NCBI GenBank assembly: GCA_964384675.1 | Contig: CAYLNK010000086.1 | Span: forward strand, 1 to 21,353 | Reading direction: 5' to 3' | Source: CAYLNK01 sp964384675 | GTDB lineage: Bacteria > Acidobacteriota > Thermoanaerobaculia > UBA5066 | DNA: 21,353 bases | Shown: one piece after another, positions 7,845 through 16,614 of the stretch | Position numbering within the stretch: position 1 is the stretch's first letter | Layout: the number at the start of each line of letters is the position of its first letter | Program-made: the position numbers and the translations under genes | The notes under the pieces: generated by a model | Database searches by the model: none | What the model was told of the DNA's origin: nothing | The model's input: the letters and a program-made list of their open reading frames with translations, nothing else

Positions 7845-8888
7845 CTACTCGAGCGGCAGGCGGATCGTCACCAGAGCGCCGCCCCCCGGCGCGTTCGCCG
7901 CCACGATCCGACCGTGGTGCAGCTCGACGATCCGCTGCGCGATCGAGAGACCCATCCCCGTGCCGCCGGCGCGCTTCGAGAAGAACGGCTCGAAGAGGTG
8001 CGGGATGTCGGCCTCGGTGAAGCCGGGACCTCCGTCGCGCACGGACAGCTCCACCACCAGGTGACCCGCCGGTGAGGCGCGCCGCGCCGACACCAGGACG
8101 CTGCCTCCGGCCGGGGAGTGGTGGATGGCGTTCTGCAGGACGTTCTGGAGCACCTGGGTCAGCCGGGGTCGGTCCATCGGCAGCTCGAGCCCCTCCGGCA
8201 CGGCGACGCCCAGCGCCACCGAGCGTTGCGCCGCGAGCGATTGGCACTCCGAGACCGCGGCCTCGACCACCTCGTGGAGGTAGCCGCGCTTCAGCTCGAT
8301 CTGGTGGGCGCGCCCGAACGCCAGGAGGTCGGCCATCAGCCGCGACAGCTGGTCGACGCTGCGCCGGAGCGTGTCGGCCATTTCCGTGAACTCCGGCCGG
8401 TCGCCGAAGTCGTCCTCGAAGTTGTCGAGGCTGGCGCTGATCGCGAAGAGCGGGTTCCTCACCTCGTGCGCGACCCCCGCCACGAGGGCGCCCATCGCGA
8501 AGATCGCCTGGCTCTTGCGCAGCGACTCCCGCTGGTGCACGAGACGGGTGACGTCCCGCGCCACCAGCACCACACGCTCCGGTCCGTCACCCGGAAGGAC
8601 GTTGCCCGAGAGGTCCCAGATGCGCGTGCCCGACTCGCCCCCCGCCTGACGGGTCAGTGCGGAGCCGGCTGCCTCCACGTCGTGAGCGAGGACGGTGAGC
8701 GCGGTCCACGGCTCGCCGCTCGCGGCGTCCAGGATCCGGTGCCCGGCGAAGCGGGACTCCTCGAGCTGCGCGAGCTCGCAGGCCGCACGGTTGGCATGGC
8801 GCACGACACCACCGGGCTCGAGGAGAAGGACGGGCGAGTCGATGGCGTCGACGGCGAGCCGCCACACCTCCGCGTCGCCGGTCGCCAT
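7845..8888 (-). CDS. soluble PAS-domain sensor histidine kinase
   Basis: The 347-residue protein has a PAS-like N-terminus (about 5-115), then a HisKA dimerisation domain with the phospho-acceptor motif VAHEVRNPL (H141), and a HATPase_c domain. The ATPase domain has an N box (LQNAIHHSP, N253), G1 (RDGGPGF, D285), F box (FEPFF) and G2 (GGTGMGLSIAQR, 308-319). All catalytic motifs are intact. It has no membrane helix, so it senses a cytoplasmic cue. It is the second gene of a two-gene operon; its ATG overlaps the stop of the FHA gene by one base. No response regulator lies in the window, so its partner is elsewhere. The adjoining FHA protein may read a phosphorylated target in the same pathway; that is inference. 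Confidence 0.92.
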   Translation of the reverse strand: MATGDAEVWRLAVDAIDSPVLLLEPGGVVRHANRAACELAQLEESRFAGHRILDAASGEPWTALTVLAHDVEAAGSALTRQAGGESGTRIWDLSGNVLPGDGPERVVLVARDVTRLVHQRESLRKSQAIFAMGALVAGVAHEVRNPLFAISASLDNFEDDFGDRPEFTEMADTLRRSVDQLSRLMADLLAFGRAHQIELKRGYLHEVVEAAVSECQSLAAQRSVALGVAVPEGLELPMDRPRLTQVLQNVLQNAIHHSPAGGSVLVSARRASPAGHLVVELSVRDGGPGFTEADIPHLFEPFFSKRAGGTGMGLSIAQRIVELHHGRIVAANAPGGGALVTIRLPLE

Positions 8889-10162
8889 CAGCCCCGGGAC
8901 CCGAGGAGGACCGCGTCGTAGGTGAACGTGTACTTCCCGAACTGGATCTCGTCCCCGGGGAAGAGCCGCTGCTCCTCCGCCGGCGCGCCGTTCACCCGGG
9001 TGCCGTTCGTCGACTTCAGGTCGATCAGGCGCCAGCCGTCGCCGTCCTGCACCAGCTGGGCGTGGTGCTTCGAGACGGATCGGTCGGGGAGGACGACGTC
9101 GTTCGAGTCGGAGCGGCCGATCGTCATGATCGGCCGGTCGAGCTCGAAGACGGCGGGGCTCTCGCCGGCGACCCCCTGCGCCACGAGGCGGGCCGGGAGG
9201 CGGCGTCCGAACATCCCGTGGGAGGTGGTCACCTCGTCGCCCGAGATCAGCCGGACGTCGGACTTCTGGAGCACCACCGTCGGCTTTTCGGCCGGGGGCG
9301 GCTCGGGCGGGACGGCTCCGGGATCGCTGAGGGGGATGGCCGACGTGAGACGGGTCTCCGAAGGCGCGGGAATGGGCGACGCCTTCAAAACGGTGGCGGA
9401 CGTCTCGACGGGCGGGTGGATCTGGATGAGGTGCGCCGCTTCGAGCCGGCGGATCACCATCCAGGTCTCACCCTCGGAGCCGGCGGGCGAGAGCGCGAAG
9501 ATCTCGTCCAGCGACCGCTTGCCGTTGATGAGCGAGATGGTGCCCCACTCCACCGGTGTCAGCACGACCTGCTGCTCCAGCCGGCCGGTGGCGCAGACGA
9601 GGGTCACCACCATCGCGCGGTCGACGTTCAGCTCCTCCATCTCGCGCCGCGAGCGGGAGGTCTCGTCCTCGCGCCGGGCCCACTCCAGGATCAGGTTCTG
9701 GACCCCGATGCGGAGCGGGGTGACCGTGTCGTCCGGGGGGAATTCGGCCAGGAACGCGAACTTCCCTTCGCGCCACTGCATCGACTCGAACACCAGCTCG
9801 CAGTAGAGGACCTTCTCGTAGTTCGCGACCTCTTCCGCGGGGATCAGCCCGCCCTCGATGACGAGGTCGCGGAACGGCCGGCCCTCGGCAGCGGCCCGGC
9901 TCTCGAGCTGCCGGCTCTCGCGTTCGGTGAGGAGCCCGCGCGCGGTGAGGAGGCTGGGGAGCTTGAGCCGTGACGTCTTCGAGGTGGCATAGACGACCTC
10001 GCCGTCGGACAGGAAGATCCGGTTGGCGAGGGAACCCGACAGGACCTCGATCGCGCCGGTCTTCTGGCCCATGTTCAGGAACGTCAGCACGTCCCCCATC
10101 GGGAACTCGGCGAGGTTCCCCCCCAGGCTGAGCGCCAGCGTCCTCTCCGTCACCGCTCGCAT
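8888..10162 (-). CDS. DUF4388 (PATAN-like) and FHA domain protein
   Basis: The 424-residue protein has an N-terminal DUF4388-type region (about 12-160: SLGGNLAEFPMGDVLTFLN, then GAIEVLSG and IFLSDGEVVYA). A winged-helix-like stretch (about 200-247) and a Pro-rich linker (about 250-295) follow. The C-terminal FHA domain (about 337-415) shows the phosphothreonine-binding residues GR (349-350), S364-H367 and STNG (384-387). FHA domains bind phosphothreonine peptides, and DUF4388 proteins occur with two-component and gliding or predation-related regulators. The ATG at 10162 is used here. A GTG at codon 4 (10153) is a serious alternative because a TAGAAT -10-like motif at 10161-10166 overlaps the ATG and would place transcription start on that GTG. 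It is co-transcribed with the kinase gene. Confidence 0.88.
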   Translation of the reverse strand: MRAVTERTLALSLGGNLAEFPMGDVLTFLNMGQKTGAIEVLSGSLANRIFLSDGEVVYATSKTSRLKLPSLLTARGLLTERESRQLESRAAAEGRPFRDLVIEGGLIPAEEVANYEKVLYCELVFESMQWREGKFAFLAEFPPDDTVTPLRIGVQNLILEWARREDETSRSRREMEELNVDRAMVVTLVCATGRLEQQVVLTPVEWGTISLINGKRSLDEIFALSPAGSEGETWMVIRRLEAAHLIQIHPPVETSATVLKASPIPAPSETRLTSAIPLSDPGAVPPEPPPAEKPTVVLQKSDVRLISGDEVTTSHGMFGRRLPARLVAQGVAGESPAVFELDRPIMTIGRSDSNDVVLPDRSVSKHHAQLVQDGDGWRLIDLKSTNGTRVNGAPAEEQRLFPGDEIQFGKYTFTYDAVLLGSRG

Positions 10163-10166
10163 TCTA
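10161..10166 (-). promoter_or_regulatory. candidate -10 element (TAGAAT) for the FHA-kinase operon
   Basis: On the minus strand TAGAAT is followed by 7 bases and then GTG (codon 4 of the annotated gene). If it is used, the mRNA would be leaderless from that GTG. No -35 hexamer is evident; its position coincides with the inverted repeat at 10175-10202. Confidence 0.3.
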
Positions 10167-10174
10167 CGGTGCGA

Positions 10175-10202
10175 CGGGCCGGTCGCGGGGGCGACCGGCC
10201 CG
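10175..10202. promoter_or_regulatory. perfect 12-bp inverted repeat between divergent FHA operon and gmd (possible operator)
   Basis: Bases 10175-10186 (CGGGCCGGTCGC) pair exactly with 10191-10202 around a GGGG centre. The flanking genes diverge, so this is not a terminator for either. The dyad centre (10188.5) is about 20 bases from the proposed -10 of gmd and about 22 from that of the FHA gene, where both -35 boxes would lie. A dimeric regulator controlling both directions would fit. No binding protein can be named. Confidence 0.45.
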
Positions 10203-10208
10203 GTCCGC

Positions 10209-10214
10209 TACACT
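10209..10214 (+). promoter_or_regulatory. candidate -10 element (TACACT) for gmd
   Basis: TACACT is a good -10 match ending 9 bases before the gmd ATG, implying a very short leader. No Shine-Dalgarno sequence is seen in those 9 bases, consistent with leaderless or near-leaderless translation. Confidence 0.4.
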
Positions 10215-10223
10215 CCGCGCCGC

Positions 10224-11264
<1,041 letters not shown>

Positions 11265-11277
11265 ACCGCCCCCCGGC

Positions 11278-11676
11278 TCAGTGGTGCGCGGCGAGCTCCA
11301 TCTCGATCCGGAACGGCGGTCCGTCGTGCACCGCTCGAAGGGCCACGTCGCGGGGCGCGACGCGCGGCGTGGTGACCGGCATCGTCACCGTGACGCGGTC
11401 CTCGTCGAAGCCGAGCCAGCGGGGCGCGTGGAGCGTGCCCTTCGCGTCGTGGGCCGCCTCCAGGCAGCCGCGCACCAGCTGCTCGAGGATCTCGCGGTCG
11501 GTCTCGCCGACGGCCTGCACCGGCACGACCTGTCCCGCGTACTCGCCCTTCTCCGGAACGCCGCCGTAGGCGGCGGACAGCGCGGCGTCGACGGCCTGCC
11601 GGAACAGCTCCTCCCGCGTCCCGCCGGGGAGCGCGACCTCGATCCCTTCCTCGGTCTCCTCGAGCGCGTGTGCCAC
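11278..11676 (-). CDS. archease-like small protein (divergent)
   Basis: The 132-residue protein starts at a GTG with a good ribosome site (GGGAGAG, 5 bases upstream). Its layout resembles archease. A short strand (GIEVALPGGTREELFRQA) is followed by an amphipathic helix, an acidic helix (ETDREILEQLVRGCLE), a basic strand pair (EDRVTVTMPV) and a terminal strand (LRAVHDGPPFRIEME). Archease helps guanylylate the RNA ligase RtcB. The usual N-terminal EHTAD metal site appears here only as EETEE, and the C-terminal aspartate motif is missing, so function may differ. No rtcB is nearby. It converges on gmd with a 13-base gap and diverges from midA. The fold assignment is my reading by eye and is uncertain. 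Confidence 0.5.
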   Translation of the reverse strand: MAHALEETEEGIEVALPGGTREELFRQAVDAALSAAYGGVPEKGEYAGQVVPVQAVGETDREILEQLVRGCLEAAHDAKGTLHAPRWLGFDEDRVTVTMPVTTPRVAPRDVALRAVHDGPPFRIEMELAAHH

Positions 11677-11702
11677 GGTTACTCTCCCTGCCGGGAGTAT
11701 AG

Positions 11703-12776
11703 GTGTCCAGCCTCGCCGAACGCCTCGCCGACCGCATCCGCCGCCAAGGGCCGCTGCGCTTCGACCTGTTCCAGGAGACGGCGCTGTACGACCCGGACGG
11801 CGGCTACTACGAGAGACCCGGTAGGATCGGCCGCGACGGGGACTTCGTCACCGGAGCCTCGTGGCACCCCGCGTTCGCGCGGGCCCTCGTGCGGATCGTC
11901 GACCGCCTGCGACCCGAGCTCGGGGACGTCGAGGTCGTGGACGCCGGCTGCGGCGAGGGCGAGCTCCTCGGCTTCCTCCACGAGTCGGCGCCGGGGCTTC
12001 GCCTCACCGGCGTCGAGCGGTCCGGGACGAGGCGCGCCCTCGCGCGGGAGCGGGCGCCGTCGGCGAGACTGCTTTCCGACCTCTCCCGGCTCGGTCCGGT
12101 GCGCGGCCTGGTGGTCGCTTACGAGCTCGTCGACGCGCTCCCGGTCCGTTCCCTCCGGCACCGGCGCGGCCGGCTGCACGAACGTCTCGTCGGGCTCGAC
12201 GGGGCGGGAGCCTTCGTCCTCGCGGAGAGCCCGTGCCCGGACGGCGACGCGATCCTGAGACGGCTCGCGGGACGAGGGGTGCGACTGGAAGAGGGGCAGC
12301 TCGTGGAGGTGCGGGACGGCGCGCCGGCCATCGCGCGGCAGCTCGCGGCTGCGCTCGACGCGGGGCTCCTCCTGGTCTTCGACTACGGGGCCCCGGCCCG
12401 GGCCCTCTACGGCCCCGCTCGTCAGGCCGGGACGCTGGAGGCCTTCCGCGCCCACCAGGTGACCCGCGACGTCCTCTCCGACCCGGGGAGCCGGGACATC
12501 ACGGCCTGGGTCGATTTCACCGAGCTCGAGGAGGCGTGGAGCTCCGCGGGCCTCGTCGTCCACGGTCTCGTCTCGCAGTCCCGCCTGCTCCTCGCCGCGG
12601 GGATCGCCGGCGAGCTCGACGACGATCCCGAGGCTCCGCGCACCGCGGAGCGGCAGGCCGAGCGGAACGCGATCGCCAAGCTCTTCGTTCCGGGGGGGAT
12701 GGGGGAGAGCCTGCGCGTTCTCGTCGCTTCGAGAGGGACGTCGGTCGGCCCGTCACTGATGCAACTGACGGTTTGA
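11703..12776 (+). CDS. midA: MidA/NDUFAF7-family SAM-dependent methyltransferase
   Basis: The 357-residue protein matches the MidA family (COG1565). The N-terminal GPLRFDLFQETALYDPDGGYY (16-36) and GRIGRDGDFVT (40-50) are diagnostic. SAM motif I is VVDAGCGEG (78-86), and VVAYELVDALPVRSL corresponds to the family NE(L/F)xDALP motif. In eukaryotes the family member NDUFAF7 symmetrically dimethylates an arginine of NDUFS2, the NuoD homologue, during complex I assembly. This gene lies 72 bases upstream of a nuo operon that contains nuoD, so the same role in bacteria is a natural inference. GTG 11703 is chosen because GGGAG sits 5 bases upstream. The promoter would have to lie within or beyond the archease-like gene, since the divergent gap is only 26 bases. 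Confidence 0.85.
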   Translation: MSSLAERLADRIRRQGPLRFDLFQETALYDPDGGYYERPGRIGRDGDFVTGASWHPAFARALVRIVDRLRPELGDVEVVDAGCGEGELLGFLHESAPGLRLTGVERSGTRRALARERAPSARLLSDLSRLGPVRGLVVAYELVDALPVRSLRHRRGRLHERLVGLDGAGAFVLAESPCPDGDAILRRLAGRGVRLEEGQLVEVRDGAPAIARQLAAALDAGLLLVFDYGAPARALYGPARQAGTLEAFRAHQVTRDVLSDPGSRDITAWVDFTELEEAWSSAGLVVHGLVSQSRLLLAAGIAGELDDDPEAPRTAERQAERNAIAKLFVPGGMGESLRVLVASRGTSVGPSLMQLTV

Positions 12777-12801
12777 CTTCACCTGGGGCGGACCTGAGAA
12801 T
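12773..12801 (+). promoter_or_regulatory. predicted sigma70-type promoter of the nuo operon
   Basis: TTGACT (12773-12778) and GAGAAT (12796-12801) are separated by exactly 17 bases, the optimal spacing. The -35 box overlaps the midA stop codon, and nuoA starts about 40 bases after the predicted transcription start. There is no terminator between midA and nuoA, so readthrough from midA is also possible. Confidence 0.5.
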
Positions 12802-12848
12802 CGCTCGCGTCAGAAGAGTGGCCCGAGGGACTGGGCGAGCGGGGAGAG

Positions 12849-13205
12849 ATGCTGAACTACGTCCCGATCCTCTACTTCGTGTTGATGGCGGCCGCTCTGC
12901 CGATCGCCGCGATCGGGCTCATGTCCCTGATCCGGCCGTCCAACCCGAGCCCCACGAAGCTGTCGCCGTACGAGTGCGGCGTGGCGGCGCCGACCGACGC
13001 CTACGACCACCGGTTCTCGGTGCGCTACTACCTGATCGCCGTCCTCTTCGTCGTGTTCGACGTGGAGACGATCTTCCTCTTTCCGTGGGCCGTCATGTAC
13101 CACAAGCTCCGGATCTTCGGCCTGATCGAGATGGTGATCTTCCTGGCCATCCTGGTGGTCGGGTACGTCTACGCGTGGAGGAGGGGAGCGCTCTCATGGG
13201 CGTGA
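12849..13205 (+). CDS. nuoA: NADH-quinone oxidoreductase subunit A
   Basis: The 118-residue membrane subunit has three helices (about 5-28, 58-80, 88-110). The conserved loop is KLSPYECGV with its quinone-site cysteine, followed by RFSVRYYLIAVLFVVFDVETIFLFPWA in two pieces typical of NuoA. It lies at the junction of the peripheral and membrane arms near the quinone cavity. A GGGGAGAG ribosome site precedes the ATG. It is the first gene of the operon; its last codons overlap the nuoB start. Confidence 0.96.
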   Translation: MLNYVPILYFVLMAAALPIAAIGLMSLIRPSNPSPTKLSPYECGVAAPTDAYDHRFSVRYYLIAVLFVVFDVETIFLFPWAVMYHKLRIFGLIEMVIFLAILVVGYVYAWRRGALSWA

Positions 13206-13681
13206 TGGAGAACGCTTTCCCGGAGAACGTCGTCGTCACGACGGTCGACTCGATCATCAACTGGGCCCGCAAGAGCGCGATCTGGCCGATGCAGTTCGGC
13301 CTGGCCTGCTGCGCCATCGAGATGATGGCCGTCGTGGACAGCCGGCACGACCTCTCCCGCTTCGGGGCGGAGGTCTTCCGGGGCTCGCCGCGGCAGAGCG
13401 ACCTGATGCTGGTGGCCGGGACCGTGACCGAGAAGATGGCCCCGATCGTCAAGCGGCTCTACGACCAGATGCCCGATCCGAAGTGGGTGATCGCCATGGG
13501 CTCGTGCGCCACCTGCGGGGGGCCGTACCGGACGTACGCGGTGACGCAGGGCGTCGACCGGATCGTCCCGGTCGACGTCTACATTCCCGGCTGCCCGCCG
13601 CGTCCGGAGGCCCTGCTGTACGGCCTGATGGAGCTGCAGAAGAAGATCATGAAGACGCGCGTCCTGCGCCGGGTCTCCTGA
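13196..13681 (+). CDS. nuoB: NADH-quinone oxidoreductase subunit B (N2 cluster)
   Basis: The 161-residue peripheral-arm subunit carries the ligands of the terminal [4Fe-4S] cluster N2: the tandem cysteines in LACCAIEMM (C38, C39), C104 in MGSCATCGG and C133 in PGCPPRPEAL. N2 donates electrons to quinone. ATG 13196 is preferred over the in-frame ATG at 13205 because GGGGAG (13183-13188) lies 7 bases upstream; it overlaps the end of nuoA by 10 bases. Length is normal for the family. Confidence 0.97.
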   Translation: MGVMENAFPENVVVTTVDSIINWARKSAIWPMQFGLACCAIEMMAVVDSRHDLSRFGAEVFRGSPRQSDLMLVAGTVTEKMAPIVKRLYDQMPDPKWVIAMGSCATCGGPYRTYAVTQGVDRIVPVDVYIPGCPPRPEALLYGLMELQKKIMKTRVLRRVS

Positions 13682-13688
13682 GGGGCGG

Positions 13689-14318
13689 ATGGCCGATACC
13701 CCGAAGCCGGACGCCAAGCCCGCTCCATCCGCCGCCCCCGCGGCAGACAAGCCGGCGCCGAAGCCGAAGGGGCCCGTCCCCGTCGACGCCTCGGGCAAGC
13801 CGCTCGTCGCGAACCTCTCGAACGCCGTGCCCGGCGCCGTGGTGGCCGCGACGGAGTTCATGGACCAGACCACGGTGGAGGTGGCCGCCGACAAGATCGT
13901 CGCCGCCTGCCGGCACCTGAAAGACGTCGAGTCCTTCGCGTTCCTGGTCGACCTCACGGCCGTCGACTGGAAGACGCGCGACCCGCGGTTCGACGTCGTC
14001 TACTGGCTCCACTCGTTCAAGCGGGGCAACGAGCGGATCCGTCTTCGGGTGAAGACCTCCGACACGGTGCCGAGCGTCTGCTCGGTCTGGAAGGGCGCGA
14101 ACTGGATGGAGCGCGAGGCGTTCGACATGTACGGCGTCCGCTTCGAGGGGCACCCCGACCTGCGCCGCATCCTGACCTGGGAGGGCTTCCACGGCCACCC
14201 GCTCCGGAAGGACTTCCCGATCGAGGGCATCGACACCGGCGCGGCCATCTACCCGGACCGCTATCCCGACGGCGGCGGGCCGTCGCCCAAGGACTCCAAC
14301 AGGAAGACGCTGTCGTGA
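13689..14318 (+). CDS. nuoC: NADH-quinone oxidoreductase subunit C, with a Pro/Ala/Lys-rich N-terminal extension
   Basis: The 209-residue protein has the 30-kDa subunit signature from E141 to L162 (EREAFDMYGV, then FEGHPDLRRIL) and the C-terminal GHPLRKDFPIEG. NuoC supports NuoB and NuoD in the connecting module and holds no cofactor. Residues 4-38 are a low-complexity Pro/Ala/Lys tail absent from most family members and likely disordered. NuoC and NuoD are separate genes here, not fused as in E. coli. A purine-rich ribosome site (GAGGGGCGG) precedes the ATG. Confidence 0.95.
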   Translation: MADTPKPDAKPAPSAAPAADKPAPKPKGPVPVDASGKPLVANLSNAVPGAVVAATEFMDQTTVEVAADKIVAACRHLKDVESFAFLVDLTAVDWKTRDPRFDVVYWLHSFKRGNERIRLRVKTSDTVPSVCSVWKGANWMEREAFDMYGVRFEGHPDLRRILTWEGFHGHPLRKDFPIEGIDTGAAIYPDRYPDGGGPSPKDSNRKTLS

Positions 14319-15451
14319 GCGAGACGCTCGACGAGACGGGAACGCTCCTCGGGCTCCACGAGATGGAGCTCAACTTCGGCCCGCAGCACCCCTCCACCCA
14401 CGGCGTGCTCCGGATCGTCCTGAAGGTCGACGGCGAGCGGATCGTCTCCGCCCGCCCCGACGTCGGCTACCTGCACCGCGGCACCGAGAAGATCTTCGAG
14501 ACCGAGACGTACCCGATGATCGTCCCGCACACCGACCGCATGGACTACGTGGCGGCGGCGACGAACAACCACGCGTACTGCCTCACCATCGAGAAGCTGC
14601 TCGGAATCGCCAACCCGCCGCGCGTCCAGTACATCCGTGTGCTCCTGGACGAGATGCAGCGGATCTCCTCGCACCTGCTCTGGCTCGCCACCGCCGGGAT
14701 CGACCTGGGCGCGATGACGCCGTTCTTCTACACGTTTCGCGAGCGCGAGGTGATCCTCGACCTCTTCGAGGAGTTCTGCGGCGCGCGGCTGACGCTGAAC
14801 TGCATGAAGATCGGCGGGGTCTACGGCGAGCTGACCCCGGGCTGGGTGCAGAAGGTGCGCGACTTCGCCGAGCCTCTCGAGGCGCGCCTGGACGAGTACG
14901 AGGACCTCCTCACCAACAACCGGATCTGGAAGAAGCGGACGGTCGGCGTGGGGATCCTGACCGTGGAGCAGTGCCTCGAGTGGGGCGTGACCGGCCCGCC
15001 GCTGCGCGGGGCCGGGATGGCCTGGGACATCCGCCGGGCGTTCCCGTACGAGTGCTACGCCGACCTCCAGTTCGAGATCCCGACGTTCCCGAACGCCGAC
15101 ACGTACGACCGGTACCTGGTGCGGATGGCCGAGATGCGGCAGAGCCGCAGGATCGTCCTCCAGTGTCTCGACTGGCTCGACAAGAACCCCACCGGCGAGA
15201 TCCGCGCCAAGGTACCGCGCGTCATCAAGCCTCCCGTGGGTGACGTCTATGCCTCGGTGGAGTCCCCGAAGGGGGAGATCGGCTTCTACCTGGTCTCCAA
15301 CGGCGGCAACAAGCCGTACCGCCTGCACGTGAGGCCGCCCAGCTTCATCAACCTCCAGGCCCTGCCGGACATGGTGAAGGGGCTCCTGGTGTCGGACCTC
15401 GTCGCCGTCATCGGGACCATAGACATCGTCCTCGGAGAAGTGGACCGCTGA
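14315..15451 (+). CDS. nuoD: NADH-quinone oxidoreductase subunit D (49-kDa, quinone site)
   Basis: The 378-residue subunit has MELNFGPQHPSTHGVLR, GYLHRGTEKIFE (R55), the quinone-site region LDLGAMTPFF-like IDLGAMTPFFYTF, LLTNNRIWKKRT, and the ending GTIDIVLGEVDR. It forms the quinone pocket with NuoB and NuoH. R55 in the HRGTEK motif corresponds to the mammalian NDUFS2 arginine that NDUFAF7 methylates, and a midA gene is four genes upstream. GTG start overlaps nuoC stop by 4 bases. The next gene is nuoH rather than nuoE. Confidence 0.97.
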   Translation: MSETLDETGTLLGLHEMELNFGPQHPSTHGVLRIVLKVDGERIVSARPDVGYLHRGTEKIFETETYPMIVPHTDRMDYVAAATNNHAYCLTIEKLLGIANPPRVQYIRVLLDEMQRISSHLLWLATAGIDLGAMTPFFYTFREREVILDLFEEFCGARLTLNCMKIGGVYGELTPGWVQKVRDFAEPLEARLDEYEDLLTNNRIWKKRTVGVGILTVEQCLEWGVTGPPLRGAGMAWDIRRAFPYECYADLQFEIPTFPNADTYDRYLVRMAEMRQSRRIVLQCLDWLDKNPTGEIRAKVPRVIKPPVGDVYASVESPKGEIGFYLVSNGGNKPYRLHVRPPSFINLQALPDMVKGLLVSDLVAVIGTIDIVLGEVDR

Positions 15452-16614
15452 TGGAACCGGACAGCCCGATCCTCCTCCACCTCCTGATCCCGGGCCTCAA
15501 GGCCTTCATCCTGATCAACATCATGGCGATCATGGCCGGCGTCATCACGCTCTTCGAGCGCCGCCTCCTCGCCTTCATGCAGGTCCGCAAGGGCCCGAAC
15601 CGCGTCGGCTGGGAGGGCTCGCTCCAGTGGGTGGCCGACACCCTCAAGCTCATGACCAAGGAGGACGTGGTCCCGGCGCGCGCGGAGAAGCTGATCCACT
15701 TCCTGGCGCCCGTCCTGGTCGTCACGCCCGCGCTGGTGGTCTTCGCCGTGATCCCGTGGGGGCCGGAGTTCTCGTTCCGGGTCCCGGGCATCGGCCGGAT
15801 CACCACCGCCTTCTACGTCACCGACCTGAACGTCGGCCTCCTCTTCGTCCTCGGGGTCACCTCGATCGGCATCTACGGGATCATCCTGGGCGGCTGGGCG
15901 TCGAACTCCAAGTACGCGCTCCTCGGCGGCCTCCGATCGGCCGCGCAGCTGATCAGCTACGAGGTGCCGATGGGGTTCGCCGTGGTGTCGGTGATCCTGA
16001 TGTCCCGGTCCCTGTCGCTCGTCGAGATCATCGAGGCGCAGCGCCGGATGCACGTCTGGTTCATCTTCCCGGGGCTCCTCGCCTTCTTCCTCTACTTCCT
16101 CTCCGGCGTCGCCGAGACGAACCGCGTCCCGTTCGACCTGCCCGAGGCGGAGAGCGAGCTGGTGGCCGGCTTCCACACCGAGTACTCGGGCGTGAAGTGG
16201 TCGTTCTTCTTCCTCGGCGAGTACGCCAACATGATCACGATCTCCTCGATCGCCACGACGCTCTTCTTCGGGGGCTGGCTGCCGCCGTTCCCGAACGTTG
16301 CCGCGCTCCGGTTCCTGGGCTACGTGCCGGGTCTGGTCTGGTTCCTCCTGAAGGTCTCCGCCTTCATGGTCGTCTACATCTGGTTCCGGGCCACGTTCCC
16401 CCGCTACCGCTTCGACCAGCTGATGGACCTCGGGTGGAAGACCCTGATCCCGATGTCCATGGGCAACCTCGTCCTGGTGGCCCTCGCGGCCCTCTACGGC
16501 AAGGTCGGGCTCTGGGTGCTGGGCGGGGTTCTGTGCGGCCTCTTCGCCGCCGGCATCGCCTACTCGCTCCGCTCGCGCGCGCCCGTCGCGGCACGCGCGG
16601 AGGTCCGCGCATGA
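15451..16614 (+). CDS. nuoH: NADH-quinone oxidoreductase subunit H
   Basis: The 387-residue membrane protein has about eight helices and the family signatures FERRLLAFMQVRKGPNRVGW (35-54), LRSAAQLISYEVPMG (161-175) and ETNRVPFDLPEAESELVAG (222-240), followed by FHTEYSG. NuoH encloses the quinone channel and holds the first part of the proton pathway (E-channel). ATG overlaps the nuoD stop by one base (TGATG). The C-terminal tail is short and Ala/Arg-rich. Confidence 0.97.
   Translation: MEPDSPILLHLLIPGLKAFILINIMAIMAGVITLFERRLLAFMQVRKGPNRVGWEGSLQWVADTLKLMTKEDVVPARAEKLIHFLAPVLVVTPALVVFAVIPWGPEFSFRVPGIGRITTAFYVTDLNVGLLFVLGVTSIGIYGIILGGWASNSKYALLGGLRSAAQLISYEVPMGFAVVSVILMSRSLSLVEIIEAQRRMHVWFIFPGLLAFFLYFLSGVAETNRVPFDLPEAESELVAGFHTEYSGVKWSFFFLGEYANMITISSIATTLFFGGWLPPFPNVAALRFLGYVPGLVWFLLKVSAFMVVYIWFRATFPRYRFDQLMDLGWKTLIPMSMGNLVLVALAALYGKVGLWVLGGVLCGLFAAGIAYSLRSRAPVAARAEVRA

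Noticed and set aside
7841..7857. 6-bp inverted repeat (GCCGCT/AGCGGC) at the meeting point of the FkbM and histidine kinase genes, as a terminator
   Set aside because: The stem is short, overlaps the kinase stop codon and coding sequence, and has no T-run on either strand.
7588..8925. Open frames on both strands overlapping the histidine kinase gene
   Set aside because: The kinase frame has every catalytic motif in order; the others are Arg/Ala/Pro-rich shadows.
11684..11697. CTCCC-GGGAG inverted repeat between the archease-like gene and midA as an operator
   Set aside because: Each half is simply the ribosome site of one of the two divergent genes, which are complementary by nature; the stem is only 5 bp.
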